DNA of 64,000 bases from Anisodus tanguticus (GCA_034509755.1 CM067552.1:11627001-11691000), one strand, 5' to 3'. Positions 33,164 through 45,970 are shown, counted from the stretch's first letter. Notes: a model not told the origin generated them from the sequence alone. Numbers and translations: made by a program.

Positions 33164-34645
33164 TGTTGGAAATTAGCCTTTGGCGGGGAGATGCGTCCAC
33201 CCATCTTTGATGAATTAAAAACTAGTGTTCCGCATGTTGAAGACCTTGTCTCTTGGCACATGCATGATCTATGAAGTGAGTAGATGACCATAGGGCCAAG
33301 AATCGTCTAATTTCGTTGAGAAATGAAAGAGATATTGGTCCACGAAGTAAGGTGTTTAAGACATGGAAATGTGGTATGGGACAAATCTACCACATCGGTG
33401 GAAATAGGAAGAATTGCTCTCTATATATGTCTCAAATTGGTAAAGGGCTTGGGACCCCAAGGGGTATCCCATGTGTTTAAAGGAGGGAAGACCTAGATGT
33501 GCTTGGGTTCAAGGCTAAGCCCACACGCGCGCCGCCGCCGCCGCCCGCCCGTCCGGTCCGGTTCCGGGTTCTCGGGTCACGGGTCGTGGGTCGTGGGTCG
33601 TGGGCGTGGGCTGTGGGCTGTGGGCTGTGGGGACTTTCTGATATTATCTTTTTGGACCGCAGAACTCGCCGGATGTACGCTTTGATCCCCGAAGTTTCAT
33701 ATGTACAGTTTGGACCAGAATTCTTTCATATGTACAGTTTGATCCCTGAAGTTTCAATATTTACAGTTTGGTCCGCAGATTTCTGGGAAGGTGACGGAAG
33801 GCAGAAAGCCTACCGTTGGGACTATTTTTTGAGGCATTAATCAGCCATTACTTGGCTGATTAACTCCTCTATTAATAGCCCATTAGTTGGGCAATTGAGC
33901 AACCTCCTTCATGACCTTATTCACCTCATTCATGGCATTAAAACCTGCCATTACAACCCTCCTTTAAGGGCCATTACAGCCTTGTTTGTGGCTGTTGGAC
34001 AGCCCCTCCTCATGCTATATATTGAGCTTCATTTGGCTCAAAACAGAAGCTGAAAACAGACGGGAATAACACAGAAAAATAGCACAATACGTGACTGAAA
34101 CACAGCTCAAAACAGTGAGCAAACTGTGACGAAAAACAGTGAGCAAACAACCTTATATACACAAGATATACACTACAGAGACACACTATATACACAGAGA
34201 CAAAAGAGAAGAGTAAAGAGAAACTCTTCCTTGCTATTCCATATCTTCAGCAAGTCGAGTCATATTTGTTTTCTTCGCCAGGCTCAACCTATTGGCTTTG
34301 TAGCGTTAAGATTAAAGTGTTGTTTTATCTTGGGAGACTATTGCCCGCTAACGTAAAAGCATATATACGGGGCAATCTTGTCTTAAGGACAGAGGGAAAT
34401 CCCTCGACTCAACACACAACGTTGTAACCATCCAGATTTAGTTGTTTCTTGATTTCAAGATATCAAGATACAAGTCACAACAAGCTTGCGGCAGTTCTCA
34501 ACATTGGCCTTGCAAGGTTATCAAGATTCAAGACACAACAAGCTTGCGGCAGTTTTGAAGATTGACCATTTATCTATCCTTTCGAACATTTGTAATAGTT
34601 ACTTACTTCCCGTACTGCTTTATAAAGTACGATAGAGTACCAACA
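33164..34645 (+). repeat. Copia F 3' LTR
   Basis: This pairs with 27943-29235 and ends GAGTACCAACA. It is 1482 bp long. It has an expanded GC-rich minisatellite (GTCGTGGG and GGCTGTGG repeats, about 33570-33640) and additional TACAGTTTG(G/A)(T/A)CC repeats. It also keeps about 100 bp near the end (34530-34610) that the 5' copy lacks. Confidence 0.88.
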
Positions 34646-34650
34646 GAAAT

Positions 34651-35249
34651 CACTTGGAAATCTCCCATCGAAGCAAGTTGGCACTAAAAAAACGTATTTA
34701 TAATTAAAGAACAACTTATAAAGGAAAATTAATTAAGAAACCAACTTAAGAGCCCTGGACACTGGACAGAGTTAAAGTCAATTGAAGATGGCCTTCTAAT
34801 TTACAAAAAGAAAAAATTAACAGAATTAACTAAAATTAAGTATGAACTTTTGGCAGAGGTGTATCAAGGATCAAGAGTCACTGGGTTCAAAATAGATATG
34901 ATTTTATTATGTATATAAATTTTAACTTTTTTTGAATCTATCAGTGTGAGCCTAAAGTCGTGAATTTAGTTGAACCTACAAAACCAATCTCCACCTCTAA
35001 TTTTTGAGAACTTGACATGTACTGGATTGTTCAGCTATATTTAGTTGCAAACATTTTAGATAGCTTCTATCTATCAACACGTTGCAAACTACATTTACTT
35101 ATATTGTGATTATCCTTGGAATTTTTCTTTCAATTAGATCGTATAGTCCTTTGTTTTATGTAATTTCTCTCCTTCCTCATCAAGTGGGGTTTGACCCTTG
35201 TGAAATAATTATTGAGTAACAGATAATTAGTGGTTAAATCATCCCAAGT
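34651..35249. other. Intergenic AT-rich DNA
   Basis: No gene or recognised repeat is seen in this 600-base stretch. Confidence 0.5.
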
Positions 35250-35518
35250 CTTTTTTTTTTAATAAGCCATCACCATGGTTGTGATCCCATTGGTGTGGGG
35301 GGTTAGGCTTGACCCCTAACATGTCCATTAATCACAAAAAATGCATATGTTAGAGGGGGACATGAACCAAACCTCTAACCATAGGAGTCATTGTACATTC
35401 TAACTAATGAAATGAAGGATTAGCCTATACAAGATCCTTCACTATATATCAATATACACATTAACTTACAAAAAAGTTGCATTTCTCATATCTTCTTCTC
35501 ATGGTTGGAAATTCTCAC

Positions 35519-35881
35519 TTATCTAGTTGAATTAAACCTTTCACCTCTTGTGGTAGTTGTTGTAAAGAGGAAAAAAAAGGTTTCATTTCCACTAGTAGAG
35601 GCCATTTTGGCAAAGTAGTCAGCAATCATGTTTGCCTCTCGTAGGCAGTGAGTGATGCTATGTGAAAAGTTTCCTATATAGCTATTGGTCTCTTGAATGA
35701 TCCTCTTCAAATTGAGATTCTCTGTTGCCTTGTTTTGAAGCATATTAGCAATCACCAAAGAGTCCATTTCCAAAATAAAGTTGTCAATCCCTTTTTGCAA
35801 ACACCACTGCACAGCATAGTTAGCTGCTACTGCTTCTGTCTGCATACTGCTTCTGCAATGAACAGGTTTGGAAAACGCCAT
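35519..35881 (-). pseudogene. LINE RNase H-like C-terminal domain
   Basis: The 120-codon frame shows TEAVAANYAVQWCLQKG, then LEMDSLVIANML, and HCLREANMIADYFAKMAS. This is the pattern of the plant RNase H-like domain (RVT_3) at the C-terminus of many L1 elements. The Glu-Met-Asp-Ser and the final Asn...Asp residues are retained. It ends in a short Phe/Thr-rich tail near the stop. Confidence 0.8.
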
Positions 35882-36518
35882 GACTAGATTGCCATTGTGG
35901 TCTCTGATGATCCCTCCAATACCGGACAGCCTATTCCCTTGTTTGAACTCCCATCCACATTCACTTTATATCTCCCATTTTCTGGTTTTAGCCAACTAAT
36001 TTGTTGAATACTCACCTTGGGTTAAAGGCTTTCAATATAATGACACATCTCAGGCCAATTCCCATTAATTGTCACTAATGGGTAAACACACTTCAGGGCA
36101 GTAAGGCTATTCCACATGACTTGGTATTCTATCTTGTTATGATACATTTTCTTTTGTTTTCCAAATTTACAAGCAGTCATTGCTACCAAATTTCCCAACT
36201 ATTGAACACTGGCATCCCTTGTTTCATCATCTTGTGAACACTGTCAGTAGTTTTTATTCTCCACCAGTTGTTGAAGACTCTTCTTATCTGTCCTGGCTGA
36301 TGAATAATGCCCATACCAGCCCCAAAAAACTTCCATATGTGCATAGCTGTCTCTCCTTGAGTAAAGGTGTGTTACAATGACTCTGGCACTGAGTTCCTGC
36401 AACATATATAATTAGCATTAGTATGGATACCAAATCTAGCAATAGCCTCACTAAAAGGTAGTTTCCCTTGGCATAATCTCCATGTTAAGAAATAGATTTT
36501 GAATGGAACAGCCTTATG

Positions 36519-36791
36519 TCAAAGACTGTTCAGGAAATCAACCTTGTGGTTGATATTTCTACTCAGGTTCCAAGCTGTTTTGTTGGAGTAGTGGCTATCC
36601 TCGGTAATATTCCATATAGCTTCATCCTCCTGATCAACTGGACCAATAGGAATGTTCATGATACTTTGAGCAATATTGTTAGGAATAATACATGAAAGAA
36701 CTCTCTCATCCCACTTCCTGTTCACCATAAAATCTTTGACACTGAGCTTAGCTAAAAGACCACCACACTGGATATTTGGGACCATAGCCAA
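36519..36791 (-). pseudogene. LINE zinc-binding-in-RT region
   Basis: The frame has WDERVLSCIIPNNIAQSIMN, then EDEAIWNITEDSHYSNKTAWNL. The motif 'D.W....G.YSVK.AW' is typical of the segment before the zf-RVT domain of plant LINEs. Here the canonical D-x-x-x-W and GxYS are altered to EAIWNITEDSHYS. The surrounding Cys-rich part is not intact. Confidence 0.7.
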
Positions 36792-37171
36792 AGGACTATG
36801 ATCAGTCCATATATCCCACCAAAAATGCTATTTTCTTTGTTGATATGTCATTTGATGTGCTCCTCTGCTTTGCTTCTTGCCCATACCAAGCTTTTCCATA
36901 CTTGAGAATTTCCTGGAATTCATTTCTTCTGTGCCACCTGTTTGTTGGAGCAGTACTTGCTTTTCATATAATCTGCCCATAAAGAGTGATTTGTTCTCAA
37001 TCTCCACCACCTTTAATAGCAAGGGTGTTAGAGATTTCCTCCAAGATTCTAATACTAATACCACCCTCTTCCTTAGTACAACAAAGATTGGACCAAGAGC
37101 TCCAATGGTACTTACTTCTTTCAGTAGTAGTTCCCCAAAAATCTTGCCATGTGCCTCCGACATGAACCCGG

Positions 37172-38560
37172 TCAAATTGAATTCTCCGTGAAGATGCGGA
37201 TCATCTTCAAAGTTCTTTTAGGAGGGTTTAAAGATGACAGAGTATTAGTTGAAAGGGATTGAAGAACACTTTTAATCAAAATAGTCCTTCCTCCATATGT
37301 GAGCATTTTACCTTGCCAACCATTTAATTTTTTCACAACTTTAGAGACCATACCATAAAAAAAACTCCACCTTCTTCCTCCAAGAATAAATATGGCATTC
37401 AAGATATGTGAAGGGAAAAGATTTATCCATGTATCCTGAGCATTGTCTCAGCCTGTTGATCCTATAAGGGCTGGTTTTTACTCCCACCAAGAAGAAACTC
37501 TTTTCATCATTGACCTTTTGCCCAGAAGCCTTCTCATATTTGCAAATTTCCTTCTTAATAAGCTTAACGGATTTAAAGTTACCACTAGAGAAGATAACAA
37601 TGTCATCCGCATAGGTTAAATAATTAAACTTTGGTCATTTCTTATGCATTTCAAATGGAGAACCTGCTGTCATTATGCAGATTGTTTAAGGATCTTGAAA
37701 GCACCTCTGCTACTAGGATAAAGAGAGCTGGAGATGTGAAGTCTCCTTGTTTTAAACCTTGGGAAGACTGGAAAAATCCATGTCTCGATCCATTGATAAG
37801 CACAGAGTACCAAACATTAGAAATGATCCTACTAATAAAATTAATTCAGTCATGAGAAAAACCAAATCTTTGAAGACCCTTTAAAAGGAAGGACCAGAAA
37901 AGTTTGTCATACGTTTTAGCCATGTTCAGTTTTATCACAATGTTCTCACCTTGATTTGACTTTGAAATATCATGGATAATCTCTTAAGTCAACATGACAT
38001 TCTCAGTAATAAGCCTACCAATTACAAAACCACTCTGATAGACAAGCTTGTTGAGCAAAGGGTTAAGTCTTCTAGCAAAAGCTTAGAAAGGATCTTATTA
38101 GACACACTGCTGAGGCTAATAGGTCTGAAATCTTTAAAAGTAGCAGGGGAGTCCACTTTTGGGATTAGGGCCAAATAGGTATGAGTATAGGACTTGGTTA
38201 ACCCTTTTCCTTTGAAAAACTCTAGCACAAAGGTAATGCCATCCTTCTTAATGATATTCCAACACTGTTGATAGAACATCCCATTGAATTCATCTGAACC
38301 TGCACTGCTTTCTATGCTAATACTGAAAACAACTTCTTTGATTTCCTCTTCATCAGGCATTTTGGTAAGTTCATGATTTTCCTCTGGGCAAATAATTTCA
38401 GGGATACAATTTAGCATATTATTTCCTCTAGTGTGCTGCTGCAGATTAAAGAAATTCTTATAGTGTTTGACAGCAGCTTTAGAAATCTCCTCATCCCGTT
38501 GAATCCAGACACCCCTGTGATTTTTGATAAAATACTAGAAAAGTATTTTGAATTGTAGTC
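37172..38560 (-). pseudogene. LINE reverse transcriptase
   Basis: RT blocks from the N-terminus are AGSDEFNGMFYQQCWNIIKK, then YLALIPKVDSPATFKDFRPI followed by SLSSVSNKILSKLL (38022-38417). The catalytic Tyr-Ala-Asp-Asp lies at 37602-37613, and GWQGKMLTYGGRTILIKSVL (37172-37402) marks the C-terminal thumb region. Block order and the YADD box identify an L1-clade RT used for target-primed reverse transcription. Stops between blocks make it inactive. Confidence 0.85.
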
Positions 38561-38566
38561 ACCTTC

Positions 38567-40547
38567 TGTCACGACCCAAACCGGAGGGCCGCGACGGGCA
38601 CCTGGACCTTACCTGCCGTGTACCACTAATCATACAATCAACGCCTAATCATAATTAAACACAGGCCACAAGGGCCATCACCCAGTACCCTACAGACACA
38701 TAGAGATTATATACTGGAAGGAAGCCATGTAAAATCTTACCAAAAGGCCCAACTTATATACATACATACTAAGGCCGACAAGGCCATACATGACTACTAT
38801 ACATAGGACATCTATCTACAAGCCTCTAAAGAGTACATGACATCACAAGGACGGGACAGGGCCCCGCCATACCCATATGCATATGCAAAACATCATACCA
38901 CAACCAGATTGCAACTCTGAAACAAGTAGAGTGATCCAATATCAGCTGAACCAGCAACCTACTAGTATGGACCGTCACCCTGTTTACACGACCCTGCGGG
39001 CATGAAATGCAGCGTCCCCCAACAAAAGGGACGTCAGTACGGCTGATGTACTGAGTATGTCAAGCATGAAGAATAGTATAACAGAGATACAAAAGTAATC
39101 TGAAACAGAAACAACCGACACAATTAGCCGACATAAACAACTAACAGCAACAACCGATAGCAACAGCCGATAGAAAACAAATTGATAGCAATAGCCGACA
39201 AAAAAACGGTGACAAGAATAAATGACAGAAAATAGTGACAAAGACAACAGTACAACAAAAATGAAATTTCGACCAAAGGTGAATGTCTCTGAGGGCCCTA
39301 ATACATATGCCTAAATGGCATGCACAATGCAAATGCGGTATACATATAAATATTGGCCACACATGGGCATCTTCCTTCCCATAACAGCCTATGTGGGCAT
39401 CATTTCATATTGGCCTCTGTGGGCATCATTTCATATTGGCCTCTATGGGCATCTTCCTTATCATTTCACAACTGATCAGGTGGTCTGCGTATCCCAGTTC
39501 ACATCCCCAATATATGGTCCAGGTTAATACATGAATATAATGCAAATGCATGAATGACAATAAAACATTTTAAACTTATCGGGTGACATAATATCCTTGC
39601 ACTTAACATTGTGAATATTAACATATTTCCCATATACCTCAATAAGGATTTAGAAACATGTTTAGACATGATTTTAACATAGGAATCAATAACAGAAATA
39701 TCCTCGGCTACTGAGAGCAGAATAATTTATGGAACAATATCACGCTTACGTTTCGTTACATGCAACATGCCAAAAGAAAGAATTAATTTGCCTTAACATA
39801 CCTTCGTCGACCTGTTGATAATACAACCCAGGTAGTCCGTATGGTACCTAACCTTAAGCACGGATGAACTATCTTGAAAAATGGAATTCAATGTGACTTA
39901 GAGACCATGTTTGGCTTGCTGCGGCTAACACCCATTAATATCAACTGAATATTACCATGTTGCTGCCTATAATTTCGTTGCTACAAGTATACCTTGTCTT
40001 GTGTTATGCATAAAATTAATGAGAAGGTTTCTCCAACTTAGCTCTAACTTTCATGAAACAAAGAGAGCATTTGCTGAATATTTGGTATGAAATTACGTTT
40101 TGGCAGAAAAGTGATTTTTATCCCATTAAATGTTAGGAGATGGATAATGCTCCGTCCCCTATACACATGTCATCTACAAACTTAATGCATTTCATCCTAA
40201 CCTTATCCACTGACACGTACTCTCAATTTTTGCATGTCTTTAGTGGATTGTTGTCACTTATTTATGATACACATAATTATTCCCACTAACCTTGTCCCCC
40301 ACTCAAAATTCATTAGTTAGTTGATCGTCGTCACTTAGCCGATCATAGTTATCTCCCACTATAATGTATCCGTTAGCCGATCATTATTTTCTCACTCGGT
40401 AAGTCCTAAATTAATTCGGGTTCGTATCCTTTTATATACCAGGCTCTTTATTTGCATACATGAATATGACATAAATTCCCCAAAGCTCGGGTCTACTTGC
40501 ATACATCTAGATGCTTAACTCATCGCTCGAAAGTACGGGGTGTTACA
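38567..40547 (-). repeat. Chromovirus A 3' LTR
   Basis: On the plus strand it starts TGTCACGACCCAAACCGGAG and ends AAAGTACGGGGTGTTACA (1981 bp). The bases after it (TCCTTCCCCCCTTAGAAAC) are the reverse of a polypurine tract. It is therefore the 3' LTR of a minus-strand element, inserted in the LINE. The family landmark AAAAGGGACGTCAGTACG lies near 39026. A three-unit minisatellite of about 28 bp (TATTGGCCTCTGTGGGCATC) lies at about 39380-39450. Confidence 0.9.
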
Positions 40548-43135
40548 TCCTTCCCCCCTTAGAAACATTCATCCTTGAATGTTGGGGTGACATATACAAT
40601 TCCCATCCCGTAGTCAGAAACGAAATCCTTCACTTCCCGTGTCATATAATATAACATTTATCCTTATTTTGGACCTCACATGATCATCAAACATGAATGA
40701 TAATAGTCTGAGATAGAACTCACCCTATGCTTCTCTCGGAACCACGGCGTTGATCTGGAATAGGTAGGGATATTTGTACTTCATCTTCTCTTCTTTCTCC
40801 CATGTCATTTATCTTACGTTCTTATTCCGCTACAAAACTTTCATGGAGGCTACTTCCTTAGTCTTCAACTTGCGGACTTGTCGATCTTACGATAGCGATA
40901 GGGACCTCTTCATAGGGTAAATCCTCTGTAATTGTCACATCGTCAATCGGTACAACCCAGGAAGGATCTCCAATATATGCTCTTTATATAAAAACATGGA
41001 AAACTGAATGAACAACTCTAACTCCAAAGGCAAATCCAATTCATAAGCCACTTGGCCAATTCTTTGAATTACGCAATATGGCTCAATATACCTTGGGCTG
41101 AGCTTTCCCTTTTTCCCAAATCTCATTACTCCCTTCATAGGAGATATCTTCAAGAAGACCCAATTATCCACTTGGAACTCTAAGTTCCACTGTCGCTGTC
41201 GCACATCTGAATACGACCTCTAACGACTCTGAGCGATTAATAGTCGTTCTTGGATAAACTTCATATTCTCTATGTCCTGGCGTACTAGGTCTGGCCCAAA
41301 ATAATTCTGATTCGCCTACTTCGAACCATTCGATAGGAGATCTACATTTCCGTCAATACAAATCCTCGTATGGAGCCATTTTAATGCTAGCATGATAATT
41401 CTTATCGTACGCAATTTTAATAAGGAATAGATGATCATCCCAACTTCCCTTAAAGTCCAATACGCACGCTCGTAGCATGTCCTCAAGCGTTTGACCTATA
41501 CATACAGTTTGTCTGTCTGTTTGAGGGTGGAAAGTTGTGCCAAGATTAACTTGAGTGTCCAAACCTTTTTGAAATGATCTCCAAAATTTAGCTATGAAAT
41601 GTGCATCTCGGTCAGATATAGTATAAATAGGCGTACCATGAAGGCGTACAACTTTGCGTAATCCTCGGTTGTGTAAGTAGTTTTGACTACCAGGAATTAA
41701 GTTTATCTGGACAGTCTATCAAAAATCACCCAAATAGAATCAAACTTACGATAAAAGTGAGGTAAATCCGTAACAAAATCCATATTAATCATTTCCCATT
41801 TCCACATCGGAATCTCAATGTTCTGAGTCACGCCGTCAGGCTTTTAGTGCTCTATCTTTACTTGCTGACAATTAGGGTACTGAGCCACAAACTCTGCAAT
41901 GTTCCTCTTCTTGTCGTTCCACCAATACATACCTTTGAGATTATAACACATCTTCGTAGATCCAGGGTGAATGAAATTTTGTGAGCAATGGACCTCCGTC
42001 ATAATCTCATATTGTAATCCTGCTACATTGGGACTACACAAATGGACCTTCCACCTGGGGTCTCCCTCCCATTATGCTCGAAGGTTGCGATTCGCTTTTG
42101 GTTAGATATCTTTCCCGATCTTCTCTAAAAATAGGATCTTCATCATGACGTTCCTTTTCTTCCAGTATGAGAGAGGACCCTGCTGTATTTTGAGTCATAG
42201 GGCTATCACTATCTGAATCCTCCAATCGGACTTCCACTTAATGAACTGATGTGTTCCCTCAGGTCAACTTCTCTCCTTAGTCCTCAGGTTAGTCAAGTCG
42301 TTTGTAGGTGAATGATCATATTATCAACTTAGCTTTGCTTACTAACTGGTGTGCTAAAACTCTTACATTTGTAGTATCTCAATCGTAAACATTTTATTGA
42401 CAATATTATCGAATCTGAAGTGTGCGTATCATCATGGTTAACTCTCATTCATGGTCTGAACTTTCTCACTACTCATAATTATAGACAACTTCCTTTATTA
42501 CTTCTTTTGACACTTGTTCACCAATTTCTTACTTGTCGTACTCCTCTTAGTTCTAATATATTCTAGTATACATACATAATCTTAAACATTGCTCCTGATT
42601 CCAATCCTTGGCGTTACCAACCTTAAAGGATGAGCTGTTAATTTACTCCCTCATTTAGTATGTGGAAGATTCTGAAGAATTTACATTACTTGATGTTGGC
42701 CTACAATATCCAAACCTAGTAATTATACTTAGATTCGAATTCCATCACTTGCCTCATGGCTAAGACTTTCTGTCAATGGCGCTTTGGAAAAGATTCCCTC
42801 GATCTTGTTAAGCTCTAAAATCCATTACTTTATCTATCTCGTAGAACTTTTGGTCAGTTCAAAAATGCTCATAGACATCTGTATTTGCCTGACATGTTTA
42901 TCTTCATTATAGTGTCGTTATCTCATTGACATATATCCTTAATGTCTACCTTATATCCATAGGCGTCATTGGCCCATTTTCCACATGTTTAGGTGCTAAT
43001 CTCGAGCTTTACTCACGGTTACTTCCATTTACATACTTTCTGAGATGTATGACTGCATACATTGTGGAACCGATGCTTCGTATGTTTAGATCCAATTCAT
43101 GGTGTTACATGATATCATGACTTGTCCAGCTTTCT
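40548..43135 (-). mobile_element. Chromovirus A internal region, RT deleted
   Basis: The internal region starts with the PPT (minus strand GTTTCTAAGGGGGGAAGGA). It then carries the integrase and chromodomain end of pol up to about 42050. Beyond that, where RNase H and RT should lie, only a 67-codon unrelated frame (42034-42237) and non-coding sequence remain. No primer site or 5' LTR is seen before the next LTR begins at 43136. It is an incomplete Tekay/Del-like gypsy copy. Confidence 0.75.
40780..42050 (-). pseudogene. Chromovirus A integrase with chromodomain remnant
   Basis: From the N-terminus, the zinc region reads HPGSTKMCYNLKGMYWWNDK then CQQVKIEH (41844-42041). The core has SDRDAHF-like residues near 41610 and FHPQTDRQTV...TLEDML (41353-41562). 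The C-terminal part has FLKISPMKGVMRFGKKGKLS then PRYIEPYCVIQRIGQVAYEL (40935-41204). The GPY/F motif reads EPY, and the residues normally AERTIQTLED read VCIGQTLED. A chromodomain-like DVTITEDLPYEEVPIAI follows near 40880-40930. Frames are broken by at least three stops. Confidence 0.85.
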
Positions 43136-43864
43136 TGTCACGACCCAAACCGGAGGGCCACGACGGGCACCCGAACCCCACCCGCCGGATACCTCCAACC
43201 ATACAACCAACACCTAATCATAATTAAATACGGACTAAGCCGAAAATATTATAGATAATCTTAACCAGAAATCCAATTTTCATACATACACACCCATACC
43301 AAGGCCGACAAGGCCACACATGACAACTAACCACAGGACACCTGTCTACAGGCCTCTAAAGAATACATGACATCACAAGGACGGGACAAGACCCCGCCAT
43401 ACCCACATACGGATGAAAAAATACTGTACCACGACCAACTGCAACTCTGAAACAAATAGAGTGCTCCAATATCAGCTGAACCAGCAACCTACTAGCGTGA
43501 ACTGTCACCCTCTTTAACTGAACCTGCGGGCATGAAACACAGTGTCCCCCGACAAAAGGGACGTCAGTACGACTGATGTACTGAGTATGTCAGGCATGAA
43601 CAATAGTATAACATAGATATAATAACAACTGAAACCGAAACAACTAACCAATAGTAAATGCCTTTGAGGGCCCTAACACATATGCCTAAATGTCATGCAC
43701 AATACGGTATACATATACATCAGCCCCATTGGGCATCTTTCTTACCATAACAGCCTCTGTGGGCATCATTTCATGTTGGCCTCTGTGGGCATAATATGTC
43801 TAAATGTCATGTATAATGCGGTAAATACATATATATTGGCCACACAAGGGCATCTTCCTCCCTA

Positions 43865-43915
<51 letters not shown>

Positions 43916-45021
43916 CCTTAATCAGGCATCTTCCTTTATTAAGCCACACAGGCTTTATCATTATCATATCCCAGCTGATCAGGTGGTCTGTGTTTTTCAT
44001 TTTCCGTCCCCAATATACGATCTTAGGTAAAACATGAATGCAATGCAAATGAAAATGCATGAATAACAATAAAATATCCTGAATGACATAATTTCCTTGT
44101 ACCTTCGACTAACACTGTAAATATCAACATATTTTCCGTATGCCTCAATAAGGACTTAGGAACATAATTAGACATGCTTTTAACATAGGAATCAATAACA
44201 TGAATATTCTTAACTACTTGGAGTAGAATAAATTATGAATCAATATCACGGTTATATATCGTTACATGGAACATGCCAATAGAAAGAAATAATTTGCCTT
44301 AACATACCTCAATTTTTAGAAAGAGAATAAGAATCGTTTGCTGCAGCTTTGCCAATTCGTGAAATGTTTACAACGTTCTGCTTCCTTTTTACTTTTAAAC
44401 TACTGATCAATGGTTTTCTATCCTATACCTATCTTGTTTTCAAAGAAAGAGTAATGTGAATGGGGAAGGGTGGGGCAGTGCTTAGAATGTTAGGCTATAT
44501 AATCAGCCCACTTTAATACGTGTAGGTTAGTAGGAATCCTAACCCACTAATTACTAACCACACGACACCAATTAGTTTTTAGGCTTAGTCATTAGGTGCT
44601 CCCTCCTTAAAGACTACACGTACACGCCCCTACCAATCTTATCCCCTCTATTTAAAATTAATTAAGAGACTTGCCTCCATATAATTTATCAATCACACAC
44701 ATAATTAATTCTGTGATCCCAATTCACTTAAATCCTAATAACCTATAAGACCTTCATATCCTCAATGTCCTAATTTCGTGATATGACTAGTCCATAACTC
44801 TTTTTTTTGTGCACACACCAAATTTATTTCCGCTTCTTGTCGTCACACTTCTTACGTCCAAAATTATTTCAGGATTTTATCTTTGTATATGCTAAAATCT
44901 TTATTAGCATATAAAAATATGATCCAAAATTTTCTCAATGCTCACGTCTATTTACACACGCCTAGCAATTTTATATACACCTAGCGATTCAAACTGTGAC
45001 CCGAAAGTACGGGATGTTACA
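43136..45021 (-). repeat. Chromovirus B 3' LTR
   Basis: This is a second copy of the same LTR family, from TGTCACGACCCAAACCGGAG to AAGTACGGGATGTTACA. It is followed by TCCTTCCCCCTTTAGAAAC, the reversed PPT. It contains an (AT)n tract of about 45 bases at 43868-43912 where LTR A has none. Confidence 0.9.
43868..43912. repeat. AT microsatellite
   Basis: A perfect AT dinucleotide run inside LTR B. The open frames over it on both strands are artefacts. Confidence 0.95.
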
Positions 45022-45954
45022 TCCTTCCCCCTTTAGAAACATTCATCCTCGAATGTTGGGGTGACATATCTAATCCCCATTACCTAACCAGTGAATACAA
45101 CTACCTTCATACATTACTAGATCAGACCTCTCGTACTCCCTTCCTGAACACCCCAGAATCGCCACCTTTGACCAAAGAGTTCCTTCTGTCCCTCCTCCAC
45201 CATTGATCCTTACGCCGTTCTAGAATAATCATACCTTTGTGAGACCTGCATAACCATAACCTCCTTCACCTTTATCCTTCTTGTTGTAATCCTTCATTCT
45301 ATTTGTCACTAAGCGGAAAATATTTCTACCTTGATACGTAATCATATCACTCCATTAACTGTTTTCATATTCCCTACCACCATCATTTGCTTGTGCCGTA
45401 CTTCTCATCCTCAATGGTCAGCATAACACTCATACTTACACTCAATCCAACTTCAATCTCCCTGCTAATCATAATCCCTCTGGAAGAAGGTACTGTTGTA
45501 ATCGTAAATATGATAAGGTCTACAAAGAAAAATCCTTATAATCTCTTGCGTTCCGATATTTAGTGCTTTATTTACCTTACTAAACATTTCGCTTTCCAGG
45601 CTTGCATTATTTCTTCCATCTTCCGTATATGAGTGAGACAACTCCTCATAATCTCGAATTTTAACAATAATACTGCCCCTTCTAGCGTATCCATCGTCTT
45701 GGTAGAAATTGCTCATTTACTGGATAAGAGTACAATCTAACCGAAGTCTTTTTGGTAAACGACATTACTAAAACAGTATAAGGTGCGAGTCAAACTCGAA
45801 TTCCTAAGACTCAGCTCTACTGCACAATTTATGAGATGAAATAAGAAACCATCCCTAAAATGTCAGGCAGCCTCCTGCTTATAAGTATAGTGCACAACAT
45901 ATCCACAAACAAGACTCTACTAGACACGGCTTGTAGACTCTCTAGGACAGACAT
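45022..45954 (-). mobile_element. Chromovirus B internal region, 0.93 kb
   Basis: Only about 930 bp separate a good PPT at the left from a perfect primer site at the right. An intact element would have over 4 kb here. No gag or pol motif is visible. An 83-codon minus-strand frame (45465-45716) has no known domain. It is either a large internal deletion or a non-autonomous derivative that keeps both priming sites. Confidence 0.7.
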
Positions 45955-45966
45955 GCTCTGATACCA
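45955..45966 (-). promoter_or_regulatory. Primer binding site of chromovirus B
   Basis: The minus strand reads TGGTATCAGAGC, a perfect match to the tRNA-iMet complement, four bases inside the LTR that starts at 45971. Confidence 0.9.
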
Positions 45967-45970
45967 CGTT

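Larger units (their letters stand above)
27943..34645 (+). mobile_element. Copia element F, heavily decayed
   Basis: Two direct LTRs (27943-29235 and 33164-34645) enclose 3.9 kb. The internal DNA has almost no open frame, but integrase, RT and RNase H of copia type can be followed in order across many stops and frameshifts (30640-32400). That order shows plus orientation. Flanking 5-mers GAGAT (27938-27942) and GAAAT (34646-34650) are a target duplication with one mismatch. There is no good tRNA-iMet primer site after the 5' LTR. Its lineage within copia is not resolved. Confidence 0.82.
35250..38566 (-). mobile_element. L1-type LINE, 5' part removed
   Basis: This minus-strand non-LTR retrotransposon reads from right to left as RT, a zinc-finger-type domain and a C-terminal RNase H-like domain. 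It then has a 3' untranslated stretch and a T10 tract (35252-35261) that represents its poly(A) tail. Several stops and frameshifts break the coding region. The 5' half, including the AP endonuclease expected upstream of RT, is missing because a chromovirus LTR begins exactly at 38567. The sequence right before that LTR still encodes LINE residues (GVWIQRDEEISKAAVKHYKN). Confidence 0.85.

Noticed and set aside
33497..33840. Plus-strand ORFs rich in Arg/Pro/Gly
   Set aside because: They are produced by the GC-rich minisatellite in the copia F 3' LTR and are not conserved in length in the 5' LTR.
43695..44069. ORFs on both strands encoding Ile-Tyr repeats
   Set aside because: They translate an AT microsatellite inside an LTR.
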